Below, piece after piece: positions 28,705-37,205 of a stretch of DNA of 64,000 nt. Within the stretch, counting starts at the first letter, position 1. Each line of letters begins with the position of its first letter. Source of the stretch: Aliiroseovarius lamellibrachiae (GTDB lineage: Bacteria; Pseudomonadota; Alphaproteobacteria; Rhodobacterales; Rhodobacteraceae); the NCBI RefSeq assembly GCF_018599245.1, contig NZ_JAHEVJ010000004.1, positions 248,001 to 312,000 of the forward strand, written 5' to 3'. The position numbers and the translations under genes are program-made. The notes beneath the pieces are model-generated. The model made no database searches and had not been told where the DNA came from. It saw nothing but the letters and a program-made list of their open reading frames with translations.

Positions 28705-29559
28705 ATGTTAGACATATCCCCAAAAGATACGTTACCAAAAGCTGGCGGTGTTGGTTACAAACCTCAGCATTTCAACGAGTTAATGAACGCCCCCGGGTCC
28801 GTCACCTGGCTGGAGATCCATGCCGAAAACTATATGGGGGCTGGCGGACGTCCCTTGGCGCAATTGCGTCACCTTGCCGAGAAATTTCCCATTTCCGTAC
28901 ACGGGGTCGGTTTGTCGATCGGTGGTGAGACCCGCCTTGATCCAGAACATCTGTCCCGTCTGAAGACCCTGATTGATTGGCTGAATCCCGCGATGTTTTC
29001 GGAACATCTTGCCTGGTCCACCCATGACGCGCAGTTTCTGAATGATCTGCTGCCCCTGCCCTATACCAATGACACGCTGACCCGTGTGACAGCGCATATC
29101 AACGAAGTGCAGGACCATCTGGGGCGCAAAATGCTGCTCGAGAACCCCTCCTCCTACCTCGCATTTGCCCAAAGCACCTGGTCCGAGCCTGATTTCCTGC
29201 GTGAACTTGCCCGGCGCACCGGCTGTGGGCTGCTTTTAGACGTCAACAATGTCTTTGTGTCAGCAACCAATCTGCACTTCGACCCCCGCGCCTATATTAA
29301 CGCATATCCACTTGATTTGGTGGAGGAATTCCACCTTGCTGGCCATGATGAAGATACCGACGAATTGGGCCGAAAGCTGCTTATAGACAGTCACGGAAAA
29401 CCCGTGGATGAACCGGTCTGGGCTTTGTTTGACCATGTAATTGCCAACGGCGGGGCACGCCCCGCGCTGGTAGAATGGGACAATGACGTGCCTGACTTTA
29501 ATGTGCTCGAGGCGGAAACCGCCCGTGCTGCGAGACATATGCAAGGGGTGGTCGCATGA
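28705..29559 (+). CDS. bufB: DUF692 multinuclear non-haem iron oxidase (MNIO, BufB)
   Basis: 284-residue TIM-barrel enzyme of the MbnB/DUF692 family, which uses a di- or tri-iron centre to modify cysteines of RiPP precursors. Candidate metal ligands by family pattern: His66 (SVHGVGLSIGG), Glu100/His101 (SEHLAW), Glu146-Asn147 (LLENPSS), Asp179/Asn182 (LLLDVNNVF), His210 and His214 (EFHLAGHDE), Asp228/His230 (IDSHG), Glu257 (VEWDND). Cytoplasmic; should act on BufA before export. ATG 28705 with GGGAG upstream is chosen over the frame to 28645. Its stop overlaps bufC (ATGA), as expected for a tight two-subunit complex. Confidence 0.93.
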   Translation: MLDISPKDTLPKAGGVGYKPQHFNELMNAPGSVTWLEIHAENYMGAGGRPLAQLRHLAEKFPISVHGVGLSIGGETRLDPEHLSRLKTLIDWLNPAMFSEHLAWSTHDAQFLNDLLPLPYTNDTLTRVTAHINEVQDHLGRKMLLENPSSYLAFAQSTWSEPDFLRELARRTGCGLLLDVNNVFVSATNLHFDPRAYINAYPLDLVEEFHLAGHDEDTDELGRKLLIDSHGKPVDEPVWALFDHVIANGGARPALVEWDNDVPDFNVLEAETARAARHMQGVVA

Positions 29560-30338
29560 CATTGGACCTGACAACATCTGCGCAAGACATGACCGTCAGT
29601 CAAAGCCGGTTTCGCAACGCGCTCTTGGACCCGGAAACACCTGCGCCTGATGGGTTGGTGACCCCCGAAGGCACCCATGCCGAAAAACGGTTTGGCGTCT
29701 ATCGCAACAACGTTTCCCATTCCCTGGCCAGCGCACTGGTTGACGGGTTTCCGGTGCTGACGAAATTGCTGGGCGAAGCGTTTTTCCGCCAAATGGCGCT
29801 GGTTTATCTGCGCATACATCCGCCCGCGTCTCAACTGATCATGCATTATGGTGCGGCGATGCCCACATTTCTGGTCGGGTTTCCCGGCACCGTGCATCTG
29901 AAATACCTGCCCGACGTGGCCCGATTAGAGCTGGCGTTGCGCCGCGCCTATCACGCAGGCGACGCCGAGGCGATTGCCCCCGCGGATCTGACCCAACTGG
30001 ATCAAGCCACGCTGATGGACACCCGCCTTGTGCTGGCACCAGCCGTTGAAACCCTCACCTCGGAGTTTCCGGCACTGTCGATCTGGGAATTCAACATGCA
30101 AGATGGGCCAACACCCACGATGCAAGCTGAAACCATCCTGATTTCACGCCGTGGGTACGACCCAGTGGCACAACGCCTGCCCCTTGGAGGTGCCGTTTTT
30201 GTAAACGCCTTAAAAAAAGGCCACGCCTTTGGCACGGCGTTGGGTTTGGCCACGTCCCAGGTGGCTGATTTCGACCTCACCGCAACGCTCAGCGCATTGA
30301 TTGCCGGGCATGGGATCATCAAGATCGAAAAAGGATAA
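29556..30338 (+). CDS. bufC: DUF2063 partner protein (BufC)
   Basis: 260-residue protein with an N-terminal DUF2063 domain (about residues 15-105: SQSRFRNALLDPE, RFGVYRNNVSHSLASALVDGFPVLTKLLGEAFF). Its C-terminal part parallels MbnC-type partners. Although databases call the domain putative DNA-binding, in MNIO systems it binds the DUF692 enzyme and helps recruit the precursor, so a complex with the adjacent BufB is the best inference. The start overlaps the bufB stop by four bases; bufD follows 4 bases after its stop. Confidence 0.9.
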   Translation: MTLDLTTSAQDMTVSQSRFRNALLDPETPAPDGLVTPEGTHAEKRFGVYRNNVSHSLASALVDGFPVLTKLLGEAFFRQMALVYLRIHPPASQLIMHYGAAMPTFLVGFPGTVHLKYLPDVARLELALRRAYHAGDAEAIAPADLTQLDQATLMDTRLVLAPAVETLTSEFPALSIWEFNMQDGPTPTMQAETILISRRGYDPVAQRLPLGGAVFVNALKKGHAFGTALGLATSQVADFDLTATLSALIAGHGIIKIEKG

Positions 30339-30342
30339 CAAC

Positions 30343-30891
30343 ATGAACGCTCTTGTGGCATTTCACAATACGCTGGCTGATAGGGTCGAGCGTCTCTCCC
30401 CCGCTGTCCTGCCGACATTGGCACGCTTCACCTTTGCGGCGACCCTGTTGGGGTACTTCTGGGCCTCGGGCCTGACCAAGGTTGGTGCGGGGGTGTTTGG
30501 CATCTTCTCCCCCTCGCTTGGGGCCTACGCGCAGATTTTCCCAAAAGCGATGGAGGCCGCGAGCTATGACGTCGGCCAGCTCACCGCCTTTCACACATTG
30601 GTTGTCATCGCCGGAACCTTGGCGGAGTTTATCCTGCCGCTCTTGTTGGCGGTTGGCCTCTTCACCCGGTTAAGCGCCCTTGCCATGATTGGATTTGTAA
30701 GCGTGCAATCCCTGACCGATCTGTTCGGCCACGGCGGCATTGCACATCACGAAACGCTGGGCGCCTGGTTTGATCGGATCCCAGACAGTGTCATCCTGGA
30801 TCAACGGTTGTTTTGGATGGCGGTGCTGATCACGTTGGTGATCAAGGGCGCTGGTCCGTTATCGCTGGACCGGTTGCTGAAACTGCGCTGA
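30343..30891 (+). CDS. bufD: DoxX family membrane protein (BufD)
   Basis: 182-residue inner-membrane protein of the DoxX family with four predicted TM helices. The RFTFAATLLGYFWASGLTKV helix, FHTLVVIAGTLAEFILPLLLAVGLFTR and a C-terminal VLITLVIKGAGPLSLD segment are visible. DoxX proteins close many bufferin-type operons; their role may be in redox handling or export but is not settled. ATG 30343 is preceded by AAAGGATAACAAC; upstream in-frame ATGs from 30301 overlap bufC. An intrinsic terminator follows. Confidence 0.88.
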   Translation: MNALVAFHNTLADRVERLSPAVLPTLARFTFAATLLGYFWASGLTKVGAGVFGIFSPSLGAYAQIFPKAMEAASYDVGQLTAFHTLVVIAGTLAEFILPLLLAVGLFTRLSALAMIGFVSVQSLTDLFGHGGIAHHETLGAWFDRIPDSVILDQRLFWMAVLITLVIKGAGPLSLDRLLKLR

Positions 30892-30912
30892 CCGAGGGTT
30901 ACGGTTGATCAT

Positions 30913-30942
30913 TGGCCCCGCCGCAAGGTTGGGGCCATTTTT
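30913..30942 (+). terminator. Intrinsic terminator of the buf operon
   Basis: TGGCCCC (30913-30919) and GGGGCCA (30931-30937) with an 11-base loop, followed by TTTTT. It lies just before the end of the convergent ArsC-like gene. Confidence 0.85.
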
Positions 30943-31268
30943 CATGCCCCCCATACGGCCCGTGCTTTTGCATCCCAGCCAAGGGTCATCTGATCGCCCA
31001 TTTCCACCACGGGACGCTTCATCAAGGTCGGATTGGCGGCAATCAACGCCACAGGATCCCCCGCGCGTTCCGCCTCATTTAATCCCCGCCATGTGGTCGA
31101 GCGTTTATTCACAATCGCGTCACCAAACGCGGCATAGAAGCGCGCCAGATCCGCAGGTGCCACCCCATCCGCGCGCACATCCACAACCTCAAGGGTATTG
31201 CCAGCATCGGCCAACGCCTTCTGTGCCTTTTTGCAAGTGTCACAGGTCTTTAGTCCCCAAAATCGCAT
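30942..31268 (-). CDS. ArsC/Spx family reductase-like protein
   Basis: 108-residue thioredoxin-fold protein of the ArsC/YffB/Spx group. Begins MRFWGLKTCDTCKKA with a CxxC (Cys10 and Cys13), followed by VVDVRADG, VNKRSTTWRGL and LIAANPTLMKRPVVE; the latter Arg-Pro region binds glutathione or oxyanion in ArsC. Resembles YffB more than plasmid ArsC, so a general thiol-disulfide or glutathione-dependent reductase is as likely as arsenate reductase. ATG 31268 with a GGGGGGAA RBS is preferred to the GTG at 31289. Convergent with the buf operon. Confidence 0.83.
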   Translation of the reverse strand: MRFWGLKTCDTCKKAQKALADAGNTLEVVDVRADGVAPADLARFYAAFGDAIVNKRSTTWRGLNEAERAGDPVALIAANPTLMKRPVVEMGDQMTLGWDAKARAVWGA

Positions 31269-31527
31269 TTCCCCCCCTTTTTTACTCACATTGCGTTTCC
31301 GTCAGAAATTGCCCGACGCACTTTTAAAACTCAATGAGAAAAAGGACATATAAGCACATAAAGCCGCCCCATCCCGAAATGAAACCCTTGCCTTTTGGCG
31401 CATTCTGTTGCATGTGGGAAACGTACGACAGACTATCTTCCGCCTCACTACACGCAGTCGGTAAGTTCAAGACTGCGATACCAAGGTCGCCGCATGTTGC
31501 GGGTGACATACTTTAGGAGAGACGGAA

Positions 31528-31734
31528 ATGGCTTCTGGCACCGTAAAATGGTTCAACACAACTAAAGGCTACGGCTTCATTCAACCTGACGATGGCGGCG
31601 CAGATATCTTTGTGCACATCTCAGCTGTTGAGCGTGCTGGCCTGACCGGCCTGGCCGACAACCAGAAAGTTACCTTTGAGCTGGAAACAGGTCGTAACGG
31701 TAAAACTTCAGCTGGTAACCTCGAGCTGGCCTAA
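31528..31734 (+). CDS. cspA: Cold-shock protein
   Basis: 68-residue single cold-shock domain that binds single-stranded nucleic acid. RNP1 is KGYGFIQP and RNP2 is IFVHISAVE; the N-terminal ASGTVKWFN is typical. RBS AGGAGAG lies at 31514-31520. A 259-base gap to the divergent ArsC-like gene could hold a long 5' leader as in other csp genes. Terminator at 31818. Confidence 0.97.
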   Translation: MASGTVKWFNTTKGYGFIQPDDGGADIFVHISAVERAGLTGLADNQKVTFELETGRNGKTSAGNLELA

Positions 31735-31817
31735 GCATTTTCCCGCAAGCATGTTGCGTAAAAGTGGGAACCGGTTTTACGCTTCCCGAACATGCGCCAT
31801 GCTGCGAGTAATGTGAG

Positions 31818-31858
31818 ACCCCCGCTGATCTTGAGATTGGCGGGGGTTTTCTTTTTTT
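31818..31858 (+). terminator. Intrinsic terminator after cspA
   Basis: ACCCCCGC (31818-31825) and GCGGGGGT (31840-31847) form an 8-bp stem with a 14-base loop, followed by a long T-rich tract. Confidence 0.9.
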
Positions 31859-31898
31859 TGGGGTTACTCATAGCCTGTGCTTAATACTGATTATCTAT

Positions 31899-33053
31899 TT
31901 AGCAACCGACCTCTTTGCAAAGCAGTTGGACCCATCGCTCATTGTAGGAATAACTTTTGTATGTTGGGTTGTAGTAGCAATAATCCAAATTTGTTTTCTC
32001 CGGCCTTTCCACCCCACCCACTGGTCGAACTTTCTTGGACTTCCAAGCTTGCGTATGCATATGCTGGTTAAATTGACCACCAGTACGATTATTCACCTCA
32101 ATAACAACCTGCCCCGCCAAAAACGGGTGAGTTAAGGCAGAGGGTTTATGCTTCACTAAAACGTTTTTCACGTCCTCGCCTTCAGCACTATCTGGCGAAA
32201 TAAAGCGCACAAAAGAAGATGACTTCGAACCTGCAACAGTGGTGTAAACAACAGAAAATTGGAATTCTTGGTCAGATTGTTGGTCTTCTGTCAGCCCATC
32301 AAAAACTTCCGAGTTAATCGCTTTAATTGCTTGTGGCAGCTCGGACCGGAGCATTGTTTCGGACTGCTCAATAGAGATTCCAGAAAATTGAAGTGAGAAA
32401 GCTAACTCTTTTGAAAGCGAAAGCCGTTCGCCAAAAAGTTCAACAATCTTCTTTTCATAGTTGACACAACAAGCTTGGAACACCCCCAACCAGTCACCGA
32501 TACGTGGGCCGACCAGATTGTGCTCTACGCTATCCCGAATGCTAATAACAGCCTTGAGATTGTTCTTGATACCTTCGGAAAAGGGGCATCCGTTATGCTT
32601 CAAAAAATCGGAAAGTGAAATTGCACTACCATTTTGCCGTTTGGTTGGGAGGTCGTTTTCATCTGCGAATTCGATCGCAAGATAGGTCCACGCAATCACG
32701 GCGAGCACTGAAAAGGTTTCAGCTCGAAAGCTGATGGCGGGACTGTTAAATACCTGAACAGCTAACAACATAGCTTCACGCGACTTAACCAACCTTTCAT
32801 CCAAAAACGGGCTCAAACCCGTTTGAGCGTCAAACGACCGCTTAAAGGCTCGATATTCTTCCAACTCCTTTTTAGCAGCGGCCTTTTGGTTTGGATCATC
32901 GCGAACGTCGTAGATTCTCCCGACATTTACCGTGCAGGGACGAAAAGAGTTAATCTCAGTAACAATATCCTGTGCACGCCAGTGCTCATTTAAGAACCCC
33001 CTAACAATCCGTTTCTCATAGACATTTAAGCCACCAGTTTTTCCAAATTGCAT
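31899..33053 (-). CDS. DUF3644-like accessory protein
   Basis: 384 residues. The middle (about 90-190) resembles DUF3644: SREAMLLAVQVFNSPAISFRAETFSVLAVIAWTYL, then the conserved SIRDSVEHNLVG block. The N-terminus (VRGFLNEHWRAQDIVTEIN) could be a small helical or HTH module, and the C-terminus (about 320-384) is a His/Asn/Tyr-rich region (WKSKKVRPVGG, LDYCYYNPTYKSYSYNERWV) like those of other DUF3644 proteins. Base composition looks more AT-rich than neighbouring genes and it breaks a housekeeping stretch, so acquisition is likely. Biochemical role unknown; such genes often occur in defence or mobile islands. Confidence 0.75.
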   Translation of the reverse strand: MQFGKTGGLNVYEKRIVRGFLNEHWRAQDIVTEINSFRPCTVNVGRIYDVRDDPNQKAAAKKELEEYRAFKRSFDAQTGLSPFLDERLVKSREAMLLAVQVFNSPAISFRAETFSVLAVIAWTYLAIEFADENDLPTKRQNGSAISLSDFLKHNGCPFSEGIKNNLKAVISIRDSVEHNLVGPRIGDWLGVFQACCVNYEKKIVELFGERLSLSKELAFSLQFSGISIEQSETMLRSELPQAIKAINSEVFDGLTEDQQSDQEFQFSVVYTTVAGSKSSSFVRFISPDSAEGEDVKNVLVKHKPSALTHPFLAGQVVIEVNNRTGGQFNQHMHTQAWKSKKVRPVGGVERPEKTNLDYCYYNPTYKSYSYNERWVQLLCKEVGC

Positions 33054-33110
33054 TCTACCCCTCCATAATTGAGAGTTGGCCGCGCCTCACAGCGCGCCTG
33101 TTCTTCACTT

Positions 33111-33133
33111 CATTTGATCCCCCAGATCAAATG
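33111..33133. repeat. Perfect inverted repeat upstream of the DUF3644-like gene
   Basis: CATTTGATC (33111-33119) and GATCAAATG (33125-33133) separated by CCCCA. It lies 58-80 bases before the DUF3644-like start and 26-48 bases past the thyX stop. No T run, so not an obvious terminator; operator or insertion-site remnant are alternatives. Confidence 0.85.
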
Positions 33134-33158
33134 ATCAGGGCTTAGCCCCGACCGTTCA

Positions 33159-34067
33159 TCACCCCTTCAACTCACCCTCAAACTCACGCCATTCGCCCTT
33201 CGACATGCCGGAGTTTTCCTGCGTGACCTCTTCGCCCTTTAACATCCGGCGAATGCACTCCATCGCGCGGCCGGACATATTGGCCCCGCCCATGCGGTAA
33301 TCCTCAAACGCGCCGTAGGCGGCGGGCACCCAGTCGGCGACGATTTTGCACATGGCGTCGGCGTAAACGCGGATTTCATATTGTGCGTGATGGTCGGCCC
33401 GCAGGCGCAGGAAGTGGAACAGGTTGTGCAGGTCCACTTTCCAATACCACTGGGTATAAATATTCGCCGGAAGGTTCATCCGCGCAAGCTCGCGCGCCAG
33501 CCCCTGTTGCCCGTCGTCTGAAATCATCGCCTCGTAATTGTCATAGGCCCGGTTGCTGTCGGCCTTAAGGATTTCCAGAACCCGTGCGGCCTCTTCCCCC
33601 TCAAGCGTTGCCCCGCGCCCTTGGTTGTTCACCACCGATTGCGCCGCCACATGCTCGGGCGCCGGGATATAAAACTCCCGATCCAAGATCGAATACCGCG
33701 CGGAGTATTCGTTCACATTCGCCGTCCGGTGACGGATCCATTGACGCGCCACAAACACCGGCAATTTCACATGCAGCTTAATTTCGCACATCTCAAACGG
33801 GGTCGAATGCCAGTGCCGCATGAGGTAGCGGATAAGCCCCTCGTCGTTTTGCACAGATTTGGTGCCCTTGCCGTAACTCACCCGCGCCGCCTGACAAATC
33901 GCAGCATCATCCCCCATGTAATCAATGACGCGGACAAAGCCGTGGTCCAGCACCTCATGCGCGGTATAGAGATGCTTTTCCATCCCCTCACTGACGGCAC
34001 GCAAGGTCGTTTGGGGCTGGCTGCGCTGCTCTTCAATCTCGGCTTTCTGCTCAGGGGTAAGGGGCAT
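33159..34067 (-). CDS. thyX: Flavin-dependent thymidylate synthase
   Basis: 302-residue ThyX, which makes dTMP from dUMP with FAD/NADPH and methylene-tetrahydrofolate. Signature [19 protein letters not shown] (RHRT-x7-S type), plus WHSTPFEM and [27 protein letters not shown]. The usual Rhodobacterales enzyme in place of ThyA. ATG 34067 has AGAGAG upstream; the longer frame to 34100 is rejected. The conserved C-terminus ends in a Glu/Gly-rich tail. Confidence 0.97.
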   Translation of the reverse strand: MPLTPEQKAEIEEQRSQPQTTLRAVSEGMEKHLYTAHEVLDHGFVRVIDYMGDDAAICQAARVSYGKGTKSVQNDEGLIRYLMRHWHSTPFEMCEIKLHVKLPVFVARQWIRHRTANVNEYSARYSILDREFYIPAPEHVAAQSVVNNQGRGATLEGEEAARVLEILKADSNRAYDNYEAMISDDGQQGLARELARMNLPANIYTQWYWKVDLHNLFHFLRLRADHHAQYEIRVYADAMCKIVADWVPAAYGAFEDYRMGGANMSGRAMECIRRMLKGEEVTQENSGMSKGEWREFEGELKG

Positions 34068-34307
34068 GACGAATCTCTCTGTGGCTGTGTCTGGCGCCAC
34101 TATATCTAGGCGCAGGTGATTGCTAAACTGCTATATACCGGAAAATCCGCACAATAGATGGCCGCCCATCGAGGCAGCGCAAGCGACGCAAGCGCACAAC
34201 ACCCACCGGCAAAAATCATCTAAGGCCAAGGGAAACTTGACAAATCACCCCCACCCCGCCCTGATATGAAAAAAACTAAATCGAAATATCCCTTGAGGGG
34301 CAGGTCA

Positions 34308-35360
34308 ATGAAAAAACTACTAGTGGCAGGAGCTGTTTTAACAGCACTGGGGGCCTGTAATGGCCAATACAACCCGTTGACCAATCCAAAGCCTGCGGAA
34401 ACAGAGCTTCCCCCTGGGACAGAAGACCCCGGGTCAGGCAGCTCGGTTGAACGTTATGAAGCTGAGGATGGAAATGGCAACGGCTATGCCCAGTCCATCA
34501 CCTACGATGAGGCGAGCAACACATTCACCGTCGACAACCTCGCGTTTGATGGCGCCAATGAATACACGCAAGACGATGATGTGGCGACCTTACGCAGCTA
34601 CCGCGTGTATGAAAACGCCTCAACATTCAAAGACAGCGTAACCGGCACGCCGATCAACCAATTCAGTCATAAGGCCATCCTTGGCATCAGCAAAAACACC
34701 AATGCCGATGGCACACCCGTCAGCCAATTTGCTGTTGTGCGCACGGGCGCCTATCGGGGTTATGGTTTTGGCGGCTTTATGTATGAACGCAATGGGGGCG
34801 TGGTGTTGCCCACTTCCGGACAAGCAACATTTAGCGGCGACTATGCCGGTTTGCGCGACTTTAACGGCCAGGCCGGGCTGGAATACACCACCGGCGATAT
34901 GGTGTTGGACATTGATTTCAATGACTTCAACGCAGGCGACGCCGTGAAAGGTCGCATTACCAAGCGTCAGGTTTATAGTCTCGATGGCATCAACCTGACC
35001 AGCACCTATGTCACAGAAATCAACGCCGACAACGCCAGCTCTGATGGTTGGGTCGATCTTCCAACCACCCCAAACCAACCGACGGGTCCGAGCGAGCCAA
35101 CCAATCCGGCCAACGCGGTTTACCTACCCACCTTAACCCTCACCGTAAGCTCGGATACCTTAAATTCCGCTGGCGAATTGACCAACGGCATCAGCAGTAG
35201 CCATTCAGGTGTTGTCCTTGAAAATGGCAATTATTACGCCGTTCTTGCTGGCGAAGGTGCAGATATGGAAGTGGCAGGCATCGTTGTGATCGACGGCAAA
35301 GATCCCGGCAACGACAGCGTCACAATCCGCGAAACAGGCGGCTTTATTCTGTACCGTTGA
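34308..35360 (+). CDS. TbpB-like surface lipoprotein (probable Slam client)
   Basis: 350 residues. Lipoprotein signal peptide with lipobox LGAC (lipidated Cys17), an Asn/Pro/Glu-rich linker, then a beta-rich domain. The segment around residues 150-230 (YRGYGFGGFMYERNG, SGQATFSGDYAGLRDFNGQAG, DIDFNDFNAGDAVKG) has the GxATFxGxYxG and hydrophobic-alternating pattern of the TbpB/FHBP-type eight-stranded barrel. The ligand is unknown; no TonB receptor is adjacent. ATG 34308 with GAGGGGCAGG is used over the frame to 34266. The Slam-like barrel gene starts 4 bases after the stop, which strongly suggests it is the exporter's substrate. Confidence 0.82.
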   Translation: MKKLLVAGAVLTALGACNGQYNPLTNPKPAETELPPGTEDPGSGSSVERYEAEDGNGNGYAQSITYDEASNTFTVDNLAFDGANEYTQDDDVATLRSYRVYENASTFKDSVTGTPINQFSHKAILGISKNTNADGTPVSQFAVVRTGAYRGYGFGGFMYERNGGVVLPTSGQATFSGDYAGLRDFNGQAGLEYTTGDMVLDIDFNDFNAGDAVKGRITKRQVYSLDGINLTSTYVTEINADNASSDGWVDLPTTPNQPTGPSEPTNPANAVYLPTLTLTVSSDTLNSAGELTNGISSSHSGVVLENGNYYAVLAGEGADMEVAGIVVIDGKDPGNDSVTIRETGGFILYR

Positions 35361-35364
35361 TCCG

Positions 35365-36720
35365 ATGACACGTTTGAAACCTTGGCTTATTGCTGGCCTA
35401 TTGGCCCTGTCCCCGCTTTCGGGTCAGGCGCAATCCGTCACGCTGTCCCCGGTGCAAATGCACCAAACCGCGCGCGCGGCTTTGGCTGCACATAACCCTG
35501 CGCTTGCCTTGGCCTTGGCCGATGCACTTTTAAAGGTTTCCCCTGATCAATTTGGTATTTTGATCCTGAAATCACGGGCAGAGCGGGATTTGGGCAAGTT
35601 TTCCGCCGCTCGAAAGTCCGCGCGCCGCGCGTGGAAATTGGCCAAAACACCCAACGCGAAATTCGCAGCCTCCTTGATCACGGCGCAAGCCTTGTCTTCG
35701 GCAGGCAGCAAAACCCGCGCGCAAATCTGGTTGCGGCGCGCATCTGATCACGCCACAACACCGGCCCAAAAAGCGCAATTACGGCGAGATTTCAACTATG
35801 TTCGCGCGACGAACCCGTGGCGCGTCAATCTCGGCTTTGGCATGAACCCCAGTTCCAATGTCAACGGTGGGTCGTCTAAGGATACGATCACGCTGTTTGG
35901 GTTCCCATTTGCCTTGTCAGACGATGCAAAGGCGCTGTCCGGGTTTCAGGCCTTTGCAACCGCCGATATCTCCTATCGCCTGAAGGAAACGCAACGCTCC
36001 CGGACATCTTTGGGATTTCAGGCCTATCATCGGGAAACATGGTTAAGTGATGACGCAAAAGAGGCCGCCCCAACCGCCAAAGGTGGGGATTTTCGCTATA
36101 CCTCTGCGGCCCTGACCTTCAAGCACCAACATATCATTTCGAACAAAGGCACACGGCTTGATCTGTCCGCCCGCCTGGGGCGCAATTGGTACGGCAACGC
36201 GCCCCTATCCAATTTCGCAGGCCTTGGCGCGGACGTGCATTGGCGTCTTTCAGCCGGCAAAAGGCTAAGCCTGCGCACGCGTTTTGATCTTCAAGATCAT
36301 CAGGACGACGAAACCCCAAACACCTACATCGGATCTTTTGGAGTACGTTATAGCTTGCCCGCACTGGGGCATCGCTGGACGCTTTCCGGCGATTACCAAC
36401 AAAGCTTTTCAGAAAGTTTATCCCGCGAATACAAAGAGTTTCGCGCAGGAGTGGATGTTGCTTTGGGAAAACCAATTGCAGGTATGGATGTCTCAATGGG
36501 CGTACAAGCCAGCACGCGTTCTTATGACGTTTCACGCTATGCAGCCGATGGACGGCATGACACCAGCATTGAGGCAAACGCGGCCATCACCCTTAACACA
36601 CTTGGCCATCTGGGCTTCTCTCCTGTCGTGACACTGCGCCACCGCCACACAAACTCGAATGTCTCACTCTACAGCACCAACGAAACGGCGCTCGGGCTTT
36701 CGCTGACCTCGAATTTCTAA
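35365..36720 (+). CDS. Slam-like outer-membrane protein (surface lipoprotein assembly modifier)
   Basis: 451 residues. Signal peptide 1-23 (LLALSPLSGQAQ), an Ala/Arg-rich helical TPR-like region at about 30-150 (ARAALAAHNPALALALADALLK, ARKSARRAWKLAKTPNAKFAASL), and a beta-barrel domain from about 153 to the end (NPWRVNLGFGMNPSSNVNGGS, then alternating strands). It finishes in LSLTSNF with the terminal Phe of outer-membrane barrels. This is the Slam/DUF560 architecture that moves TbpB-like lipoproteins to the cell surface in Neisseria. Pairing with the upstream lipoprotein (4-base gap) supports that role here; the assignment is by architecture, not by identity. Confidence 0.82.
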   Translation: MTRLKPWLIAGLLALSPLSGQAQSVTLSPVQMHQTARAALAAHNPALALALADALLKVSPDQFGILILKSRAERDLGKFSAARKSARRAWKLAKTPNAKFAASLITAQALSSAGSKTRAQIWLRRASDHATTPAQKAQLRRDFNYVRATNPWRVNLGFGMNPSSNVNGGSSKDTITLFGFPFALSDDAKALSGFQAFATADISYRLKETQRSRTSLGFQAYHRETWLSDDAKEAAPTAKGGDFRYTSAALTFKHQHIISNKGTRLDLSARLGRNWYGNAPLSNFAGLGADVHWRLSAGKRLSLRTRFDLQDHQDDETPNTYIGSFGVRYSLPALGHRWTLSGDYQQSFSESLSREYKEFRAGVDVALGKPIAGMDVSMGVQASTRSYDVSRYAADGRHDTSIEANAAITLNTLGHLGFSPVVTLRHRHTNSNVSLYSTNETALGLSLTSNF

Positions 36721-36775
36721 CCTTTCCCTCGGTTTAAGTTCTGCTAGGCTTGTGCCAGTCAAAGGAGAGATTGAG

Positions 36776-37204
36776 ATGGATATCCGCTATCTGCACACCA
36801 TGGTTCGGGTCAAGGATCTGGACAAAACCATCGCATTTTTTGAATTGCTGGGGTTGGAAGTGATCAGCCGTCGTGATTTTGAACAAGGGCGGTTTTCATT
36901 GATTTTCATGGCGCCTCCCGGTCAGCCTGAATGCCCCGTTGAGCTCACCCATAATTGGGATGGCGATGAAGGCCTGCCCACAGACAGCCGCCATTTCGGC
37001 CATCTCGCCTATGAAGTAGAGAATATTTACGAGATGTGCCAACACCTTGCCGACAACGGTGTGGTGATCAATCGCCCGCCGCATGATGGGCGCATGGCTT
37101 TTGTGAGATCACCTGACAATATTTCTATCGAGTTTTTGCAAAGGGGCGAGGCCCTGCCAAAACAGGAACCATGGGCAAGCATGGAAAGCATCGGAAGCTG
37201 GTAA
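36776..37204 (+). CDS. gloA: Lactoylglutathione lyase (glyoxalase I)
   Basis: 142-residue vicinal-oxygen-chelate protein with two beta-alpha-beta-beta-beta modules. Metal ligands by pattern: His in RYLHTMVRV, Glu in VELTHNWD, His in FGHLAYEV, Glu in ISIEFLQRG. It detoxifies the methylglyoxal-glutathione hemithioacetal. ATG 36776 has AAAGGAGAG upstream; the reading frame to 36752 is rejected. A DUF1194 gene follows after 1 base. Confidence 0.93.
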   Translation: MDIRYLHTMVRVKDLDKTIAFFELLGLEVISRRDFEQGRFSLIFMAPPGQPECPVELTHNWDGDEGLPTDSRHFGHLAYEVENIYEMCQHLADNGVVINRPPHDGRMAFVRSPDNISIEFLQRGEALPKQEPWASMESIGSW

Positions 37205-37205
37205 C

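Noticed and set aside
30942-31268. Part of an arsenic resistance operon
   Set aside because: No arsR, arsB or acr3 gene nearby; the sequence fits the wider ArsC/YffB/Spx group.
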